The position numbers and the translations under genes were made by a program. From Planctomycetaceae bacterium (GTDB lineage Bacteria > Planctomycetota > Planctomycetia > Pirellulales > Pirellulaceae): 6,353 nucleotides of DNA. The stretch's first letter is position 1. Each line of letters opens with the position of its first letter. The notes below the pieces were generated by a model. The model made no database searches. It had not been told where the DNA came from and saw nothing but the letters and a program-made list of their open reading frames with translations. Where the stretch lies: NCBI GenBank assembly GCA_003501565.1, contig DNPC01000741.1, positions 1 through 6,353 of the forward strand, written 5' to 3'. Positions 4,783 to 6,353 of this stretch are shown here, in pieces.

Positions 4783-6353
4783 TGAGCCACAACACCAAAA
4801 TCTCGAGCCACTAGTCCACACGTTGCCTTAGCCGTGTTGATTACACCGGGCACTCCAGCTCCGGGGTGTGTGCCGCCTCCCACGATATAGAGTCCGGGGA
4901 TATTTGGCGCACGATTGTGTGGACGAAAGTACGCGCTCTGCGTCAGTTTCGGGGCGACGGAAAATGCAGAGCCATGGTAGGCATTTAACTGTTCATGGAA
5001 GTCTTGAGGTGTGAAGTGTCGACGCGTGTCGATGGAAGAACGCAATCCTGGAAGATGTTGCTCGAGTGTTTCGAGAATTGCGTTTCCGTAGCGCTCAGCG
5101 ACGATGCCCCAATCAATTGCGGCGCGTCCTAGATGGGGAACGGGGCTGAGCACATAGAATCCCTCACATCCGTCAGGTGCCAGCGAGGGATCCGTGACCG
5201 TCGGTGCATGCAAGTATAAACTGAAATCCTCAGGCAACCGATTGCCTTTGAAGATGTCGTTAAGCAAGCCCTTGTAACGCGGCCCGAAAATAATCGTGTG
5301 ATGTGCCAGGTCACTGTATTTGCGATTTGTACCGAAGTACATCACGAACAGTGACATTGACCATTCCATTTTCTCAAGACGCTTTACCACCGGCTGAGCC
5401 GCAGGAACCGATTGATAGAGCTTGGCATACGTGTGGTGTACGTCCGCATTGGAAACCACCAAATCAAATGATTCGTGATGTACAGGGTCGGTTGAAATCA
5501 AGTGCTTCGTTTTCGTTCCGGCTTCCACTATTTCGATTCTTCGCACCGGTGTGTCGAGCCTGATTTCACCACCCAAGTTTTCAAACAGTCGCACCAATCC
5601 GTTGACTAACGCACCTGTCCCGCCACGCGGAAAGAACACGCCCCACTGCCGCTCGATCCAATGAATCAACGTATATATCGCACTCGTTTCGTACGGATTG
5701 CCTCCAACGAGAAGGGGATGGAAGCTGAAGGCTTGCCTTAGATGTTCGTCCTGGATGTAGCGAGAGACGGTCGAATAGACACTGCGATCTGCTCGCAATC
5801 TCGCCAGTTGCGGAGCAGCCCGAATCATGTCGCTGAATCGCAGGAACGGTGTTGCACCAAGTTCCTCGTAGCCCTTTTTGAAAACGCGACGCGAGTATTC
5901 AGCAAAACGCCGATAGCCTGCCACGTCGCCTGGACTGATCGAGCGAATTTGCTCGATCAAATCTTGTTCGTTGGAAGTGTAGTTGAATGCAGAACCATCT
6001 GGCCACTGCAAGCGGTACATTGGTTCGACCGGCAACAATTCGACGTAGTCACCCATGTCGCGTCCAGCAATCTCAAACAACTCCTCGATACAGTGAGGCG
6101 CGGTTATAACTGTCGGACCGGCGTCAAAAGTAAATCCATTGTCTTCGTACACGTAAGCCCTTCCGCCAGGCTTATCGCGCGCTTCGAAACAGGTTGTCTC
6201 GAAACCCATTGCCTGTAAGCGAATTGCCGCGGCGAGTCCGCCGAATCCGCTACCGATAACCGCAGCTCGGCCTCGGAATCCAGTCGGTGAGGCTTGTGAC
6301 TGTCGATTGGCGACGTTGCGAGTCGTGCCCGCGCTGGGTGTGGTCGCGATTGA
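4779..6353 (-). CDS. crtI: Phytoene desaturase (CrtI-type FAD amine oxidoreductase), 5' end outside window
   Basis: CrtI enzymes are FAD-dependent, membrane-associated desaturases that convert phytoene stepwise to neurosporene, lycopene or longer polyenes. The frame is open to the window edge and 524 residues are present. Numbering from the edge, AAVIGSGFGGLAAAIRLQA (30-48) is the Rossmann FAD-binding motif (GSGFGG at 34-39), and E57 in FEARDKPGGRAY is the ribose-binding acidic residue. Next comes FTFDAGPTVIT, a CrtI hallmark. The C-terminal signature GLYIVGGGTHPGAGVPGVI begins at about 487. The rest has family length. No ATG, GTG or TTG lies between the edge and codon 49, and codon 49 is inside the FAD domain, so the true start is upstream of the window. 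At least 29 residues precede the FAD motif, more than usual. The stop overlaps the crtB start (ATGA), so the pair is an operon. A C30 diapophytoene desaturase (CrtN-like) or another CrtI-family oxidase is the main alternative. Confidence 0.9.
   Translation of the reverse strand, partial: SIATTPSAGTTRNVANRQSQASPTGFRGRAAVIGSGFGGLAAAIRLQAMGFETTCFEARDKPGGRAYVYEDNGFTFDAGPTVITAPHCIEELFEIAGRDMGDYVELLPVEPMYRLQWPDGSAFNYTSNEQDLIEQIRSISPGDVAGYRRFAEYSRRVFKKGYEELGATPFLRFSDMIRAAPQLARLRADRSVYSTVSRYIQDEHLRQAFSFHPLLVGGNPYETSAIYTLIHWIERQWGVFFPRGGTGALVNGLVRLFENLGGEIRLDTPVRRIEIVEAGTKTKHLISTDPVHHESFDLVVSNADVHHTYAKLYQSVPAAQPVVKRLEKMEWSMSLFVMYFGTNRKYSDLAHHTIIFGPRYKGLLNDIFKGNRLPEDFSLYLHAPTVTDPSLAPDGCEGFYVLSPVPHLGRAAIDWGIVAERYGNAILETLEQHLPGLRSSIDTRRHFTPQDFHEQLNAYHGSAFSVAPKLTQSAYFRPHNRAPNIPGLYIVGGGTHPGAGVPGVINTAKATCGLVARDFGVVAQ

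Noticed and set aside
5742..6218. Plus-strand 158-codon frame opposite crtI
   Set aside because: It is antisense to the strongly conserved FAD-domain region of crtI and its product shows no family features.

Overview
The window looks like a chromosomal segment of a planctomycete, most likely a Pirellulaceae (Rhodopirellula-like) bacterium. This is inferred from three things: a secreted PQQ-like beta-propeller protein opening with a YPQFRGANGD motif, the near absence of Shine-Dalgarno sequences before the starts, and moderate GC with long spacers between small unrelated genes. No rRNA, tRNA, CRISPR array, transposase or integrase was seen.

Left half, plus strand. The window opens inside a uracil-DNA glycosylase family gene (C-terminal 130 residues, ending at 394). 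Then come a 117-aa single-pass membrane protein of unknown function (622-975), a 253-aa DUF1963/YwqG-family protein (1193-1954) and a secreted PQQ-like beta-propeller protein (2208-3569). They are separated by three spacers of similar length (about 217-253 bp). The spacers carry short inverted repeats but no recognisable gene, except a doubtful 75-codon ORF that exactly fills the first one. The genes share no obvious pathway. The arrangement of one small gene plus one spacer, all in the same direction, looks cassette-like or like an accessory patch, but no canonical attC site is visible.

Right half, minus strand. A carotenoid operon converges on the PQQ-like gene with only 31 bp between stop codons. 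It reads crtI (phytoene desaturase type, 5' end outside the window) and then crtB (phytoene/squalene synthase type), joined by an ATGA stop/start overlap. CrtB would condense two prenyl diphosphates head to head, and CrtI would desaturate the product to a coloured polyene.

Most notable. CrtB carries an extra C-terminal region of about 80 residues with two predicted membrane helices. An in-frame ATG, preceded by the only good Shine-Dalgarno-like sequence I found in the window, lies exactly at the junction, so this region looks like a former or still separately translated 79-aa membrane protein. CrtI also continues at least 29 residues upstream of its FAD-binding motif, with no start codon inside the window. 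No wholly new multi-gene system can be claimed from this sequence.
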